Part shown: positions 48,848 to 61,080 of the stretch, in pieces
Numbering within the stretch: position 1 is the stretch's first letter
Layout: each line of letters opens with the position of its first letter
Source: Lepidostoma basale
Lineage: Eukaryota; Arthropoda; Insecta; Trichoptera; Lepidostomatidae
DNA: 64,000 nucleotides
Direction: 5' to 3'
Assembly (NCBI GenBank): GCA_022606425.2
Contig: JAHDVF020001230.1
Span: 62,001 to 126,000, forward strand
Notes under the pieces: model-generated
The model's database searches: none
What the model saw: only the letters and a program-made list of their open reading frames with translations
What the model was told of the DNA's origin: nothing
Translations under genes and position numbers: made by a program

Positions 48848-50398
48848 TTATATTACTTGTGAAGAAATACCAGATTAATAATAGATTGTGTGAAAAGATA
48901 CCAGATTAATAATAGATTATGTGAAAAGATACCAGATCAATAATAGATTATGTGAAAAGATACCAGATTAACAATAGATTATGTGAAAAGATGCCGGATT
49001 AACAATAGATTGTGTGAAAAGATACCAGATTAATAATTGATTGTGTGAAAAGATACCAGATTAATAATAGATTATTTGAAAAGATACCAGATCAATAAAA
49101 GATTATGTGAAAAGATACCAGATTAACAATAGATTGTGTGAAAAGATACCAAATTAATAATTGATTGTGTGAAAAGATACCGGATTAATAATAGATTATG
49201 TGAAAAGATGCCAGATTAACAATAGATGATGTGAAAAGATGCCAGATTAATAATTGATTATGTAAAAAGATACCAAATTAATAATAGATTATGTGAAAAT
49301 ATACCAGATTAATAATAGTTTATGTGAAAAGATACCAGATTAATAATAGATTGTGTGAAAAGATACCAGACTAATAATTGATTATGTGAAAAGATACCAG
49401 ATTAATAATAGATTATGTGAAAAGATATCAGATTAACAATAGATTATGTGAAAATATGCCAGATTAATAATAGATTATGTGAAAAAATATCAGATTAACA
49501 ATAGATTATGTGAAAAGATGCCAGATTAACAATAGATTATGTGAAACGATACCAGATTAACAATAGATTATGTGAAAAGATACCAGATTAACAATAGATT
49601 ATGTGAAACGATACCAGATTAATAATAGATTATGTGAAAATATACCAGATTAACAATAGACTATGTGTTAACTATACATACTTTAATTGTTATTATATTA
49701 CTTGTGAAGAAATACCAGATTAATAATAGATTGTGTGAAAAGATACCAGATTAATAATAGATTATGTGAAAAGATACCAGATCAATAATAGATTATGTGA
49801 AAAGATACCAGATTAACAATAGATTATGTGAAAAGATGCCGGATTAACAATAGATTGTGTGAAAAGATACCAGATTAATAATTGATTGTGTGAAAAGATA
49901 CCAGATTAATAATAGATTATTTGAAAAGATACCAGATCAATAAAAGATTATGTGAAAAGATACCAGATTAACAATAGATTGTGTGAAAAGATACCAAATT
50001 AATAATTGATTGTGTGAAAAGATACCGGACTAATAATAGATTATGTGAAAAGATGCCAGATTAACAATAGATGATGTGAAAAGATGCCAGATTAATAATT
50101 GATTATGTAAAAAGATACCAAATTAATAATAGATTATGTGAAAATATACCAGATTAATAATAGTTTATGTGAAAAGATACCAGATTAATAATAGATTGTG
50201 TGAAAAGATACCAGACTAATAATTGATTATGTGAAAAGATACCAGATTAACAATAGATTATGTGAAACGATACCAGATTAATAATAGATTATGTGAAAAT
50301 ATACCAGATTAACAATAGACTATGTGAAAAGATACCAGATTAACAATAGATTATATGAAACGATACCAGATTAATAATAGATTATGTGAAAAGATACC
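48848..50398. repeat. 31-bp minisatellite with 845-bp duplication
   Basis: About 49 units of GATTATGTGAAAAGATACCA + GATTAATAATA. Bases 48835-49410 recur at 49680-50255 with one obvious substitution (GGATTAATA to GGACTAATA). Confidence 0.95.
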
Positions 50399-51084
50399 TT
50401 GATCTTTAAAATTTAAAGTGATATAATACATCTTGGATCGGCATACATTTCAATACACATCCATCGACTTGTATATAATTTCATTGTTATTAAATGTTCT
50501 GCATTGTATTCTTCCTCAGGTCTTTGCTACCCGTTCTGAACGAATGATAACGCCAGTCTGTCCGGTGGAGGTATATCCGATGTGTTTAGCTTGTGCCCGT
50601 AGCATCTTGTTCTAACTATCTCATGACAATTCCTCCTTAACATGTTTCCATTTGCCTAAAGCATTGTCAAATGATAATGCCTTAACCGGGTAGTGATCTA
50701 TAAATAAAATAAATAAAATCTCGTATAAATAAAACCCAATGTGTGTTTTGTGTGAAGACCATTTACTCGGTTAATCCTGAACAGATCCCCAGGAAACTTA
50801 CAGAATTGATTAAGTGGAATACGGCGGTGGTTATACGCGAATATAGACATTAATAATCGAGCTCTAAGTCTAATCTTTAGAGTTCATATTCACTTGGCAT
50901 GGTCAGATAGCAAATTAGCCGCTTCGAAATTTATAAATAGAGGTCCGTTATATCGAGGTTTTACAGTAATGCTTTTAAGACTTTAACAATTTCTTGTATC
51001 ATTTTTGTGTTTAATATTGTGTTTTCATATAATAATTCATGCTAGAAAGACTATTATCAATATATGTAAATAAATAAATATGTA
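50399..51084. other. No strong feature; possible alternative exon at 50520
   Basis: CTTCCTCAG at 50511 precedes a short in-phase frame (SLLPVLNE-stop) that could serve as an alternative last exon of the host gene. Otherwise AT-rich. Confidence 0.3.
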
Positions 51085-51200
51085 TAAAATTGTATATTTA
51101 TTGTTCCTTGAACAATGATATAAAACTCCATATTAAATAATTAATACGAATGAAAACATATGTTTTATACTAATTTTATGGAAATGAGAACTTTCATTAT
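51085..51200 (-). repeat. P2 repeat, interrupted
   Basis: P2 sequence up to TACTAATTTTATG, then a LINE-D-type insertion to 51645, then more P2-like sequence. Confidence 0.6.
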
Positions 51201-51204
51201 CATT

Positions 51205-51648
51205 ATCTTCTTCCTCTTCTTCTTCTTTTAATAGATCTGACGATCTGTGACACAGAAATCATATCTCGTCGGATGATGAGGTCTAGCTGTCCCTCCATCT
51301 CTTAGGCGGTCTTCCAGGTGGGCGGTGTCCAGAGGGGATTTCATAAGCGGCTGTACGAGTATATACAAATCTCTCACCATTCTGGCTACATGGTCCCTCC
51401 AGTATCTTCTTCTGGCTCTACTCCACTGAACGATATCCTCTATTTCGCAAGTTTTTCTTATGTCTGCGTTGCGGACACGATCTCGGGGGGTTTTTCCAGT
51501 AATTGATATTAGAACCTTCATCTCCGATGTTCTTAGTAGTCCCTTGGTTCGCACATTGTCGGCCCGCGTCTCTGCAGCGTACGTCATGATAGGTCGCACG
51601 CATGTTTTATAAATTCTGATCTTGCTGTCGATACGCATCATTATCAAA
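51205..51648 (-). pseudogene. LINE-D-type C-terminus
   Basis: Minus: DSKIRIYKTCVRPIMTYAAE, NVRTKGLLRTSEMKVLISIT, GKTPRDRVRNADIRKTCEIE and YWRDHVARMV, then frameshift. Tail (GAAGAA)n. Confidence 0.85.
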
Positions 51649-51793
51649 GTTAATAAAATAATAAATATTCTAGAAAATATAAGTTTTCATTCGTATTAAT
51701 TATAAAAAAAATGTCGAAAAATTTATAAAAATTAAAACATTTCGACACTTCAATCACCATTTTTTTGGCTTTACATTTTGTTTTCAATAATCC

Positions 51794-52415
51794 GAGTGGC
51801 GGTACTCCCATAGAAGTCCAGAAGCCTTGCGTAAGAAATTTTGAATCAAAACCCCTAAATCTAAGTAATCATGCCCCCGCATAAACCAACAACCCACCAA
51901 ATCACCTTCCAACAATGTTCTCATCAGACGTCTCTTCTTATTCTTTTTTTGTCCTGTCACACCTCCGTGGTGCATAGGGCCTCAAGGAACCTTCTCCACC
52001 CGACTCTATCGCATGCCTGATGCCTAACATCATCCCAAGTGACTGCTGCTTTAACCTCGTCCTGCAGGGCTCTTCTCCAAGTGTCTCTAGGTCTGCCTCG
52101 CTTTCTCTTTCCCAGTCTAGTGCGCCCTGAGCGATGCAGGCTGGGTTCCGTCTCAGAGTGTGACCGATCCACTGCCATTTGCGTCTAGCGACTTGTTCTC
52201 CAATTGGCTTTTCGCCTGCCATGGTCCAGAGAGCGGCATTTGACACTGTTTGGGGCCAATACATTTTGAATATTGAGCGAAGGCACCTATTTATAAACAC
52301 CTGGAGTTTATCATCAGACGTAAGAGAACCAAACCTCTGTAAGCCAGAAAAGGTTTTGATTCAAAATTTCTTACGCAAGCCGGGTTTCTGGGCTTCTATG
52401 GGAGTACCGCCACTG
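51794..52415. mobile_element. hAT MITE M1 split by LINE-Q
   Basis: Left part 51794-51931, right part 52311-52415, together equal to the MITE at 43189-43430, including both inverted ends. LINE-Q lies between. Confidence 0.9.
51932..52310 (-). pseudogene. LINE-Q 3' end, 11-bp TSD
   Basis: Minus: RCLRSIFKMYWPQTVSNAAL, PIGEQVARRKWQWIGHTLRR, a 12-nt loss, RALQDEVKAAVTWDDVRHQ and EALCTTEV-stop. TCATCAGACGT flanks it (51921-51931, 52311-52321). Confidence 0.92.
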
Positions 52416-52454
52416 TCCGTAATAATTATAAGTCACAACTAAAAATATCATACA

Positions 52455-52525
52455 CTTGTAGGATTCAAATCCACGCTAGCTTCTCGACAATGCGTTTTAC
52501 CCGTTAAGCTACATCGTGTAATCAA
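52455..52525 (-). mobile_element. Possible tRNA-derived SINE-4
   Basis: Minus strand: GTAGCTTAACGGGTAAAACG (A-box region) and GTGGATTTGAATCC (B box). A similar head lies at 53515-53580 on the plus strand. Confidence 0.5.
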
Positions 52526-52542
52526 TCAATGTTAATATTTCA

Positions 52543-52690
52543 GGAGACATGACTGTCGCATCGAAGGTTCCATCGGGTTCGATTCCCGGTGATGGCAGCG
52601 TGATTGTCACACTGTCTTTGGTCTGTTGTAGAATTCACGTGACAATAAAATGGCGATAGATTAGCTACCTATCACATGTCACGAGAATCA
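52543..52690 (+). mobile_element. SINE-1 copy
   Basis: GGTTCGATTCCCGGTGATGG and the body through ATTAGCTACCTATCACATGT. Confidence 0.85.
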
Positions 52691-52754
52691 ATACAAATTG
52701 TATACAGTAATTGGTTTCAAATGACCTGTATTCCTTCTGGAATTCCTTAGTGAT

Positions 52755-52872
52755 ATTTTTTTTCTTCTTTTTCCTTGTTGTAGACCTATGTGGTCTGTTC
52801 TCCAGAGTGTTGCTCCTCCTGTGAGGTAGACTCCCAGCTGTCCTTCCATTTTTTAGGAGGTCTTCCACGAGA
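52755..52872 (-). pseudogene. LINE-D-type 3' end
   Basis: Inverted GRPPKKWKDSWESTSQEE-like end with TTCTTCTT tail. Confidence 0.7.
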
Positions 52873-53284
52873 CAGACGATGAGAGCAGAATAAATGCGGT
52901 AGAGATGAGGTCCCTTAGACGTATGTGTGGTTGAATGATGTACGACAGAATCTCAAATGCTGATATAAGAAAGGAATGTAGAGCGATAGAAGGCATTATG
53001 AAAGGATCGCTGGGTTGGTTCGGACATAAGGAGCGCATGGATGAAGAAATAATGGTTAAAAAAGTATACGTTAACAATGTAAATGGAGTACAGAGTCGAG
53101 GCAGACCGAGGAAAACGTGGCATGACCAAATTAATCAAATTTTAAAGGTTGATCATGTTAGAAGTCGGAGGAATCGACGTGCGTGTATGACTCATTGTAT
53201 GAATGTGGAGGAATCTAGAGAGGTGTGTCAGGATAGAGTAGTGTGGCAGTCCATTGGAAACGGCGTGATGGTTTGTTGTTGTTG
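52873..53284 (+). pseudogene. LINE W-B copy
   Basis: MMYDRISNADIRKECRAIEG, small deletion, KGSLGWFGHKERMDEEIMVK, KVYVNNVNGVQSRGRPRKTW, RRACMTHCMNVEESREVCQD; a deletion removes the hairpin; (TTG)n tail. Confidence 0.85.
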
Positions 53285-53437
53285 CGACACGATGAGTTGG
53301 ATAAATCAATATGCGTGCATGACACGATGTACGAATGTTGAGGAGCGAGAGAATTATGTCAGGTAGACACAGTGTAGCGATCCATTATTTCTGCCTACAC
53401 CTTCGGAGAGACGGTGTGATGGTTAGTTAGTTAGATA
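53285..53437 (+). pseudogene. W-A scrap
   Basis: Decayed MTRCTNVE block, end and TTAGTTAGTTAG. Confidence 0.65.
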
Positions 53438-53880
53438 ATCTATCGAAAAATAAACTCAAAAATGGAAAAAAAAATTATTATTTATTTTTAAAAAATGTAA
53501 TTGGAATTTATTTATAACTTGTAGCTCATTGGGTTAAGCATTCGCATGTTATGTGAAAAGCGTGGATTTCGAATTCTATTAGAATTATGTTTTTTAATTT
53601 ATTTTGAAAGATTGTTTACATATTAATATCATTTTAAGTTTTGCCTAAATGTTTGTGTTTTGTATATTTGATTCGATGCTTACTGTTGCCTGTAATATAA
53701 TTTCTGATCATTAATACTGTAATTAATTAGTTTTTAGTTTGTGTATATTTTGCTTTATACAAATGTATTTGATATCATATTTGTATCTATGCCAAAACTA
53801 TGTATACATAATGGTTAATATTATGCTTAAAATTACCGCACGAAAGTAATACAAAACTCTTTCTGCAGTGAAAACAATTT
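53438..53880. other. No gene; tRNA-like head at 53515
   Basis: TAGCTCATTGGGTTAAGCAT and GGATTTCGAATTC resemble A and B boxes of a SINE-4-like element. The rest is AT-rich. Confidence 0.4.
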
Positions 53881-54325
53881 CTTCTTCTTCGCTTTTGATA
53901 GACTCAGGAGTCTGTTATTTCAAGCGGGTCCTCTTGAGACGCTGAACTCCAGCTTTCTCTCCACCGTTTCGGGGGTCTTCCCGTTGTCCGTTTGGCGTTC
54001 CACGGAGAGCTATGTATGGTATCCTATTTGAGCTCATTCTTTCTACGTGTTGATGCCAGTATCGCCGTCTTTGACGTCCCCATCTGACCACATCTTCGAC
54101 CTCGCAGATTTCTCGGATTGCTGTATTCCTAACTCGATCACGTAGGGTTTTGCCAGCTATAGCGCGGAGTGTTCTCATCTCGGTTGTCCCGAGCATGCTC
54201 TTTGTCTTGACAGTGTCTGCCCTCGATTCAATGCCATATGTGAGGATTGGTCGCACACAGGTCTTATAAATGCGTACCTTGCTGTCAGTCCTCATGTCCT
54301 TGTTTCTCCATATGACATCTTTCTC
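53881..54325 (-). pseudogene. LINE-D C-terminus
   Basis: Minus frame: KDVIWRNKDMRTDSKVRIYK, TCVRPILTYGIESRADTVK, TLRAIAGKTLRDRVRNTAIR, EICEVEDVVRWGRQRRRYWH. One frameshift lies near GQRE. Confidence 0.9.
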
Positions 54326-54582
54326 TTCAAAGGCACCCATTTATAAACACCTGGAGTTTTCCAATAACGTCCCCGGTAGATTTCCTAGTCTCACATCCGT
54401 ACAGCACTACGCTTTTAACGCTACTGCTGAATATTTGGAGCTTGAGCTTTCTCGAAATGATACTGGAACGCCATACAGGGCGAAAGCTCCCCTTGCCTTG
54501 TTAAGTCTGCTGGCTACATCTTCCTCCGTACCTCCCGAGCCTGCTATCATACTACCGAGGTACCAAAAGCTGGTCGTAGTCA
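54326..54582 (-). pseudogene. LINE-Q fragment
   Basis: Minus: YLGSMIAGSGGTEED, VASRLNKARGAFALYGVPVS-like and YGCETRKSTGDVIGKLQVFI. It adjoins the LINE-D copy. Confidence 0.8.
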
Positions 54583-54766
54583 CAGGAGATCTGCTTCTAC
54601 TTCTGGAACACTTCCTGTGACAATACTGTTACCCAGCTCTCTTCTGGCAATGTGACCAAAGAAACTCAATACTCTCTGACTGCATATTACAGATAGTCTT
54701 CCTGTTATTATTAAGGACTGGTTAGTACACCCATTTTGCGTCCACGGTATCCTCAGCGCGTGACGC
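54583..54766 (-). pseudogene. LINE fragment, another family
   Basis: Minus: RHALRIPWTQNGCTNQSLI, QRVLSFFGHIARRELGNSIV. A post-RT block of an RTE/jockey-like LINE. Confidence 0.7.
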
Positions 54767-54975
54767 CGAGGCATGAACACTGTGGAATTCCATAGTATTA
54801 TATTTATGAAATTGAAAACAACGTTGTTTAATCCACTAATTATTAAAAAACATGACATGTTTCGAAGGACACCTCCATCTTCAGGTGTAAAAATATAATA
54901 AAAACTAAACAAAGAAAGACTAATATAAAAACGTATTTAAAATTCGATACAATAATTCAAATTTAATGACAAAGT
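54767..54975 (-). mobile_element. P1 repeat, inverted, decayed ribozyme
   Basis: Core CTGAAGA, T, GGAGG-TGT-CCTTC, GAAAC, AT, GTC at 54851-54888; stem I has one mismatch next to the cleavage site. Confidence 0.65.
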
Positions 54976-54987
54976 ATTATTACTTAT

Positions 54988-55291
54988 AACAAATGGATCA
55001 TTAAGATGGTTTGGACATATGGAAAGAAAGAATGGTAAAAAAAATTATATGTTAACGATGTAAATGGAACCAGAAATAGAATCGGAAGACCGAGGAAAAC
55101 GTGGCACTATCAAATAAATCAAATATTGAATGTCGGCCATGTGAGGAGTCAGAGAAATCGACGCACGTGCATGACACGATGTATGAATGTTGAGGGAGCG
55201 AGAGAAATATGTCAGGAAAGAAAAGTGTGGCAGTCCATTCTTTCTGCCTACCTCTTCGGGGAGACGGCTTGATGGTAAGTTAGTTAGTTAC
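54988..55291 (+). pseudogene. LINE W-A 3' end
   Basis: GSLRWFGHMERK, RPRKTWHYQINQILNVGHV, RRTCMTRCMNVEGAREICQE in nearby frames; TTAGTTAG tail. Confidence 0.82.
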
Positions 55292-55806
55292 AAATAGTCC
55301 AGGTCCTCATGTATGGAAGTGATGCTTGGAGCTGGCAAAAGAAGGATGAAAGCAGGATAAACGCCGTAGAAATGAGATCACTAAGAAGAATGTGCGGGAA
55401 AACGTTGTATGATAGAATACCGAACGATGAAATAAGAAAGAAATGTAAGGCAGATGACTGCACCATGGATACAATTAAAAAAGAATCCCTGAGATGGTTT
55501 GTACATATGGAACGAATGGATGAGAGTAGAAATGGTTAAAAAGTTGTACACAAGCAGCGTGAGTGGGAAAAGAAGCCGAGGACGACCGAGGAAAACATGG
55601 CATGACCAAATTAATCAATTACTAAAAGGCGGCCACATTCGAAGTCGGAACAATCGATGTGCGTGCATGGTAAAATGTATGGATGTAAAGGATGTATGTA
55701 TGGATGTAAGCTCGAGAGGTATGCCAGGACAGGCCAGTGTGGCGATCCATCCTCTCTGCCTACCCCTCCGGGGAAATGGCGTGATGGTTAGTTAGTTAGT
55801 TAGTCC
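55292..55806 (+). pseudogene. LINE W-C C-terminus
   Basis: SDAWSWQKKDESRINAVEMR, GKTLYDRIPNDEIRKKCKAD, frameshift at SRNG, KKLYTSSVSGKRSRGRPRKT, a 15-nt duplication, then YPSGE. Hairpin CCCC-TCC-GGGG at 55763-55773; (TTAG)n. Confidence 0.9.
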
Positions 55807-55992
55807 AGGTTAATGTTTAAATTTGAATTATTGTATCGAATTTTTAATACATTTTTATATTAATTATTCTTTTATTGTTTAGCTTTTATTATATTTTTAC
55901 ACCTGAAGATGGAGGCATCCTCCGAAACACGTCGTGTTTTTTAAATATTTTTTAAATAATTAGTGGATTGAACAAAGTTATTTTCAATTTTC
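55807..55992 (+). mobile_element. P1 repeat with hammerhead-like ribozyme
   Basis: Second good fold (55898-55938) with its downstream P1 sequence; it mirrors the inverted P1 at 54767. Confidence 0.65.
55898..55938 (+). ncRNA. Minimal type I hammerhead ribozyme candidate
   Basis: ACAC (stem I), CTGAAGA, T, GGAGG-CAT-CCTCC (5 pairs), GAAAC, AC, GTC, GTGT (4 of 4 stem I pairs). The stem II loop differs from the 36536 copy while pairing is kept. Confidence 0.68.
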
Positions 55993-56428
55993 TTCTTCTT
56001 CTTCAAGTGCCCTGTCGGGTCCCCCCAACGTTGACGATCACCTCGGCTAACCTATCCCTGTCCTGCGCCGCTCGGAACAGCTCCTCCACACATCGGATGC
56101 CGGTCCACTCCCTCGCGTTTCGCAGCCAGGACATCTGTCTCCTACTGGGCCCTCGGCGTCCCTCAATTTTCCCCTCCAATATCAGTCGGAGAAGGTGGTA
56201 CTTTTCCCCACGCAGTATATGACCCAGATGTGAGACATTTCGAACCTTGATAGCTGATAACAATTCCGTGTCAACTCTAGCTCGCCTCAGGACTTCGGTA
56301 CTGGTAACCATGTCTGTCCAGGGAACTCTGAGCATTCGGCGATGGAGCCACATTTCAAATGCTGCCAGTCTGTTCATTGATTTAACTTTCAAGGTCCAAG
56401 TTTCACACCCGTACAATATTCAATTGTA
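55993..56428 (-). pseudogene. LINE-F C-terminus, open frame
   Basis: A minus frame of 137 codons: MYGCETWTLKVKSMNRLAAF, EMWLHRRMLRVPWTDMVTST, LLSAIKVRNVSHLGHILRGE, GRRGPSRRQMSWLRNARE and AAQDRDRLAEVIVNV. Tail (GAA)n. Confidence 0.9.
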
Positions 56429-56539
56429 TTAAGTGTATAAAAAATATTGGCAGATTTTTGCAGATATGATATCAAATACCGCACGTCAAAAGAAACATCT
56501 AATCTGAATTGTAATAACGGTTATATTTCTAATTTTCAG

Positions 56540-56588
56540 ACAATACATAACATCGCCCTTCTCCGACAAGAACATCCGGATGCTGTAG
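56540..56588 (+). CDS. Exon 16: terminal coding exon
   Basis: The acceptor is TTTCTAATTTTCAG. With the phase 2 left by exon 15 it reads L-QYITSPFSDKNIRML and then TAG at 56586. The frame, the strong acceptor, and an AATAAA 183 nt after the stop together support it as the last exon, 23.4 kb from exon 15. The alternative is a possible acceptor at 50519, which would give eight residues (SLLPVLNE) and a stop; I think it less likely because no good poly(A) context was found there. Confidence 0.7.
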
Positions 56589-56795
56589 CGATGTCTGCCC
56601 CTTCTGCCTCCCGGAGATTCGTCTCGTCGTTTTGTACTCTTTCTATTTAATGATTTATATTGTAAGTGTATTTGAAGATGTGCGCGTGCAGAAAGCAGTC
56701 AGTTTAAAATATATATCTCTTCTCTGGCTTAAACGTTCATTCATTATTTAAAATTTATTATAAACCAGTTAATAAACTTCTTTCAATATCTCAAT
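56589..56795 (+). other. 3' UTR of the host gene
   Basis: This is the sequence between the stop codon and the likely cleavage site after AATAAA. It starts GC-balanced and becomes AT-rich. The end is estimated at 15-25 nt past the signal; TGTTCCCC follows. Confidence 0.55.
56771..56776 (+). terminator. Polyadenylation signal AATAAA
   Basis: A canonical AATAAA lies 183 nt past the stop codon of the proposed last exon, with T/GT-rich sequence after it. Confidence 0.55.
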
Positions 56796-56847
56796 TGTTC
56801 CCCACTGTATAATAGAATATAATGCTATTATCATTATGGAAATAATA

Positions 56848-58165
56848 TGTAATGAAGCGTATCTATCAAGTGCTCTTGGTCACTGTGATAGCGGCCACAG
56901 TATCAGGTGCTTGTTATAAGGGGTTACCGAGTAATGAAGCGTATCTCTCATTTGCTTCTGGTCGCTGTTGTAATGGTCATAATATCAGGTGCTTGTTATA
57001 AGGGGTTGCCGAGTATTGATGCATATATCTCTTTTGCTTCTGGGCGCCGTTGTAGCGACCACTATCCACTATATCAGGTGCTTGTTATAAGGAGTTGTCG
57101 GGTAATGAAGCGTATCTATCAATTGCTCTTGGTCACTGTGATAGCGGCCACAAAATCAGGTGCTTGTTATGAGGGGTTGCCGGGTAATGAACCATATCTA
57201 TCAATTGCTCTTAGTTGCTGTTGTAAAGGTGACTATAACAGGTGCTTGTTATAAGGGGTTGCCGGGTAATGAAGCGTATCTATCAATAGCTCTTGGTCGC
57301 TGTTGCAGCATCCACTATATCAGTTGCTTGTTATAAAAGATTCGTGGGTAATGAAGCGTATCTATCAATTGCTCTTGGTCGCTGTTGTAGCGGCCACAAT
57401 ATCAGTTGGTTGTTATAAGGGATTGTCGGGTAATAAAGCATATCTATCAATTGCTCTTGGTCGCTGTTGTTGAGGCGACTATATCAGTTGCTTGTTATAG
57501 GGAGTTGCCGGGTAATGAAGCGTATCTATCAATCGCTCTTGGTCGCTGTTGTAAAGGTGACTATAATAGGTGCTTGTTATAAAGAGTTGCCGGGTAATGA
57601 AGCGTATCTATCAATGCTCCTGGTCGCTGTTGTAGCGGCCACAGTATCAGGTGCTTGTTATAAGGGGTTGCCGGGTAATGAAGCGTATCTATCAATTGCT
57701 CTTGGCTGCTTTTGTAGAGGATGACTATATCAGTTGCTTGTTTTAAAAGGTTGCCGGATAATGAAGCGTATCTATCAATTGCTCTTGGTCGCTGTTGTAT
57801 AAGTGACTATAACAGGTGCTTGTTTTAAAAGATTTCCGGGTAATGAAGCGTATCCATCAATTGCTTTTGGTCGCTGTTGTAGAGGCAACTATATCAGTTG
57901 CTTGTTACAAAAGGTTCCTGGTTAATGAAGCGTATCTATCAATTGCTTTTGGTCGCCGTTGTAGCGGCCACTATATCAGGTGCTTGTTATAGGGGGTTGC
58001 TGGGTAATGAATCGTATCTATCAATTGCTCCTGGTAGCTGTTGTAGCGGCCACTATATAAGGTTTTGTCAGGTTATTAAGCTTTACTTTCAATTGATCCT
58101 GGTCGCTGTTGTAGTGGCCATTACATCAGGTGCTTGTTATAAGCCGTTGCCAGGTAATGAAAGAC
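56848..58165 (+). repeat. ~82-bp tandem repeat array
   Basis: About 16 units containing AATGAAGCGTATCTATCAAT, TGCTCTTGGTCGCTGTTGTA and CAGGTGCTTGTTATAAGG. Short frames across it (MKRIYQLLLVAVV type) are by-products, each ended by a stop within two units. Confidence 0.95.
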
Positions 58166-58680
58166 ATTATTTCCATCATCAGGCAACACCGAATCTCACG
58201 CAGTGACCAATTCAATGGAATTATGATAAATTTTAAAATTATAAATAATTATTTAGTTATTAAAATGCTGACTGCTTTCTGCATATCTAAAGATATTAAT
58301 TATTATAAAAAAATCTCAAAGACCGTCCATTTTAAAACTGTTGTTAGATTGGACATAGAGCAACAATTTTTATCACGATTGAACCCGTATCTCATGTGAT
58401 GTGAGTCAAGCATATTCCCGATTAAAATCACAAGTGGTGGGTCGAGAGGATTGAAGGCCACACTCTCGTATCATGATATACTTCACTCGATTCCTCGATG
58501 TTGATGTGAAATGGACGGTTCAAAAGCTTAAGCTAAATTTTTAAAAAGTTTAATATTAACTCAACGTCTGCCTGAATTTTTATAAATTTTCTTACGAATC
58601 TATATTTAATGAAATATTGATATGCGACATTTTTTTAAACTATTATTAAAAAAGCAAAATAGATATGATTTTGGTCATGA
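58166..58680. other. No supported gene
   Basis: AT-rich; bases 58430-58530 resemble decayed W sequence (GGATTGAAGGCCACACTC). Confidence 0.4.
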
Positions 58681-58687
58681 AATTGAA

Positions 58688-58945
58688 ATAATCTTTGTGC
58701 CAGAGTGGCGACAGATTTGACTGCCACACCAAAGGTCCCGGATTCGATTCCCGTCGATAACAGCAAAATTCTCAAGCCATCTTTTTTTTTTTTTTTATAC
58801 AACAGATCGTTTGAACCCAATTACTGAAAACCATTTATTTTTTAGCTATTATATTGATTCTCGTGACATGTGATAGGTAGCCAATCTATCGCCATTTAAT
58901 TTTCACGTGAATTCTACACCAGACCGAAGTGACAATCACACTATC
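58688..58945. mobile_element. SINE-1 copies in opposite orientation
   Basis: A plus-strand head (58688-58775, B box GGATTCGATTCC) and a minus-strand body (58850-58945) are separated by TTTGAACCCAATTACTG sequence also present at 1955. Confidence 0.75.
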
Positions 58946-59108
58946 TCAAAAGACATTACAAACATATTTATAGTTTAAGGCATCTATTTGAGAACAGGTA
59001 AAATGTAATACCAGGAACGCATGAGAGATGGTTCGACTTTAGGAAGACAAGATTCTCTGTTAAGAGTATTTGTCTTCTGAACGTACTTTCACTAATATGA
59101 AACACATG
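58946..59108 (-). pseudogene. CR1-a tail
   Basis: CTCAAAAGACATTACAAACA and the UTR, decayed ILLTE block. Confidence 0.7.
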
Positions 59109-59111
59109 AGA

Positions 59112-59398
59112 TCTCCTAGATGTAGGTATGCGTGGTAAAATGATGCATGACAGAATTTCAAATGCATAAGCATAAAGGCGTGAATGAAGAAAGAATGATT
59201 AAGAAAGTATACATTCACGATTTAAATGCAGTAAGGAGTGTAGGAAGATAGAGGAAAACAACATGGCATGTCCGAATTAATCAAATTTAAATGGCAGGCC
59301 ATGTTTGATGTCGAAAGAATAGACGTGCGTGTATAACACGCTGTAAGAATGTGGAGGAGCGATTGTGTAGTATGGCAGTCCATTGATTCAGCCTACAA
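59112..59398 (+). pseudogene. W-B copy, decayed
   Basis: MMHDRISNA, NEERMIKKVYIHDLNAVRSV and shifted downstream blocks. Confidence 0.7.
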
Positions 59399-59519
59399 AT
59401 TAAAAAAAAAAAATAATAATAATAATTTTTAGCAACCAGATCATGTCTATTTTGCTTTTTCACGTTGCTTAAAATAACTGATATGATATATAGTTGATAT
59501 TGGGATATAGTAATATATA

Positions 59520-59522
59520 CAT

Positions 59523-59558
<36 letters not shown>

Positions 59559-59560
59559 CC
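59520..59560. repeat. (CA)n(TA)n microsatellite
   Basis: ACACACAC then TATATATA, directly 5' of LINE-D. Confidence 0.9.

Positions 59561-61080
<1,520 letters not shown>

Larger units (their letters stand above)
3713..56795 (+). other. Host gene, 3' part: SMP-like/C2/C1 lipid-binding protein
   Basis: I assembled this gene from sixteen coding exons whose phases agree at every junction and whose lengths sum to 2,121 nt, that is 706 codons plus a stop. The product has an SMP-like region (residues about 1-150), a C2 domain (about 176-290), an acidic linker (373-463), a polybasic Ser/Arg-rich linker (about 485-570) and a C1 zinc domain (631-681). SMP plus C2 domains bind and transfer lipid at membrane contact sites, and C1 domains bind diacylglycerol or act as zinc scaffolds. 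Placement at ER-plasma-membrane contacts is inference from TMEM24/C2CD2-type proteins. The first exons, including any membrane anchor, lie upstream of the window. I do not assign a symbol. Confidence 0.82.

Noticed and set aside
48848..50398. CRISPR-like array of regular units
   Set aside because: Units are contiguous with no unique spacers, the genome is eukaryotic and no cas genes are present; it is a minisatellite.
56907..58206. Repeated short frames of the MKRIYQLLLVAVV type, resembling signal peptides
   Set aside because: They come from the 82-bp tandem repeat, stop in nearly every unit and show no conserved start or length.
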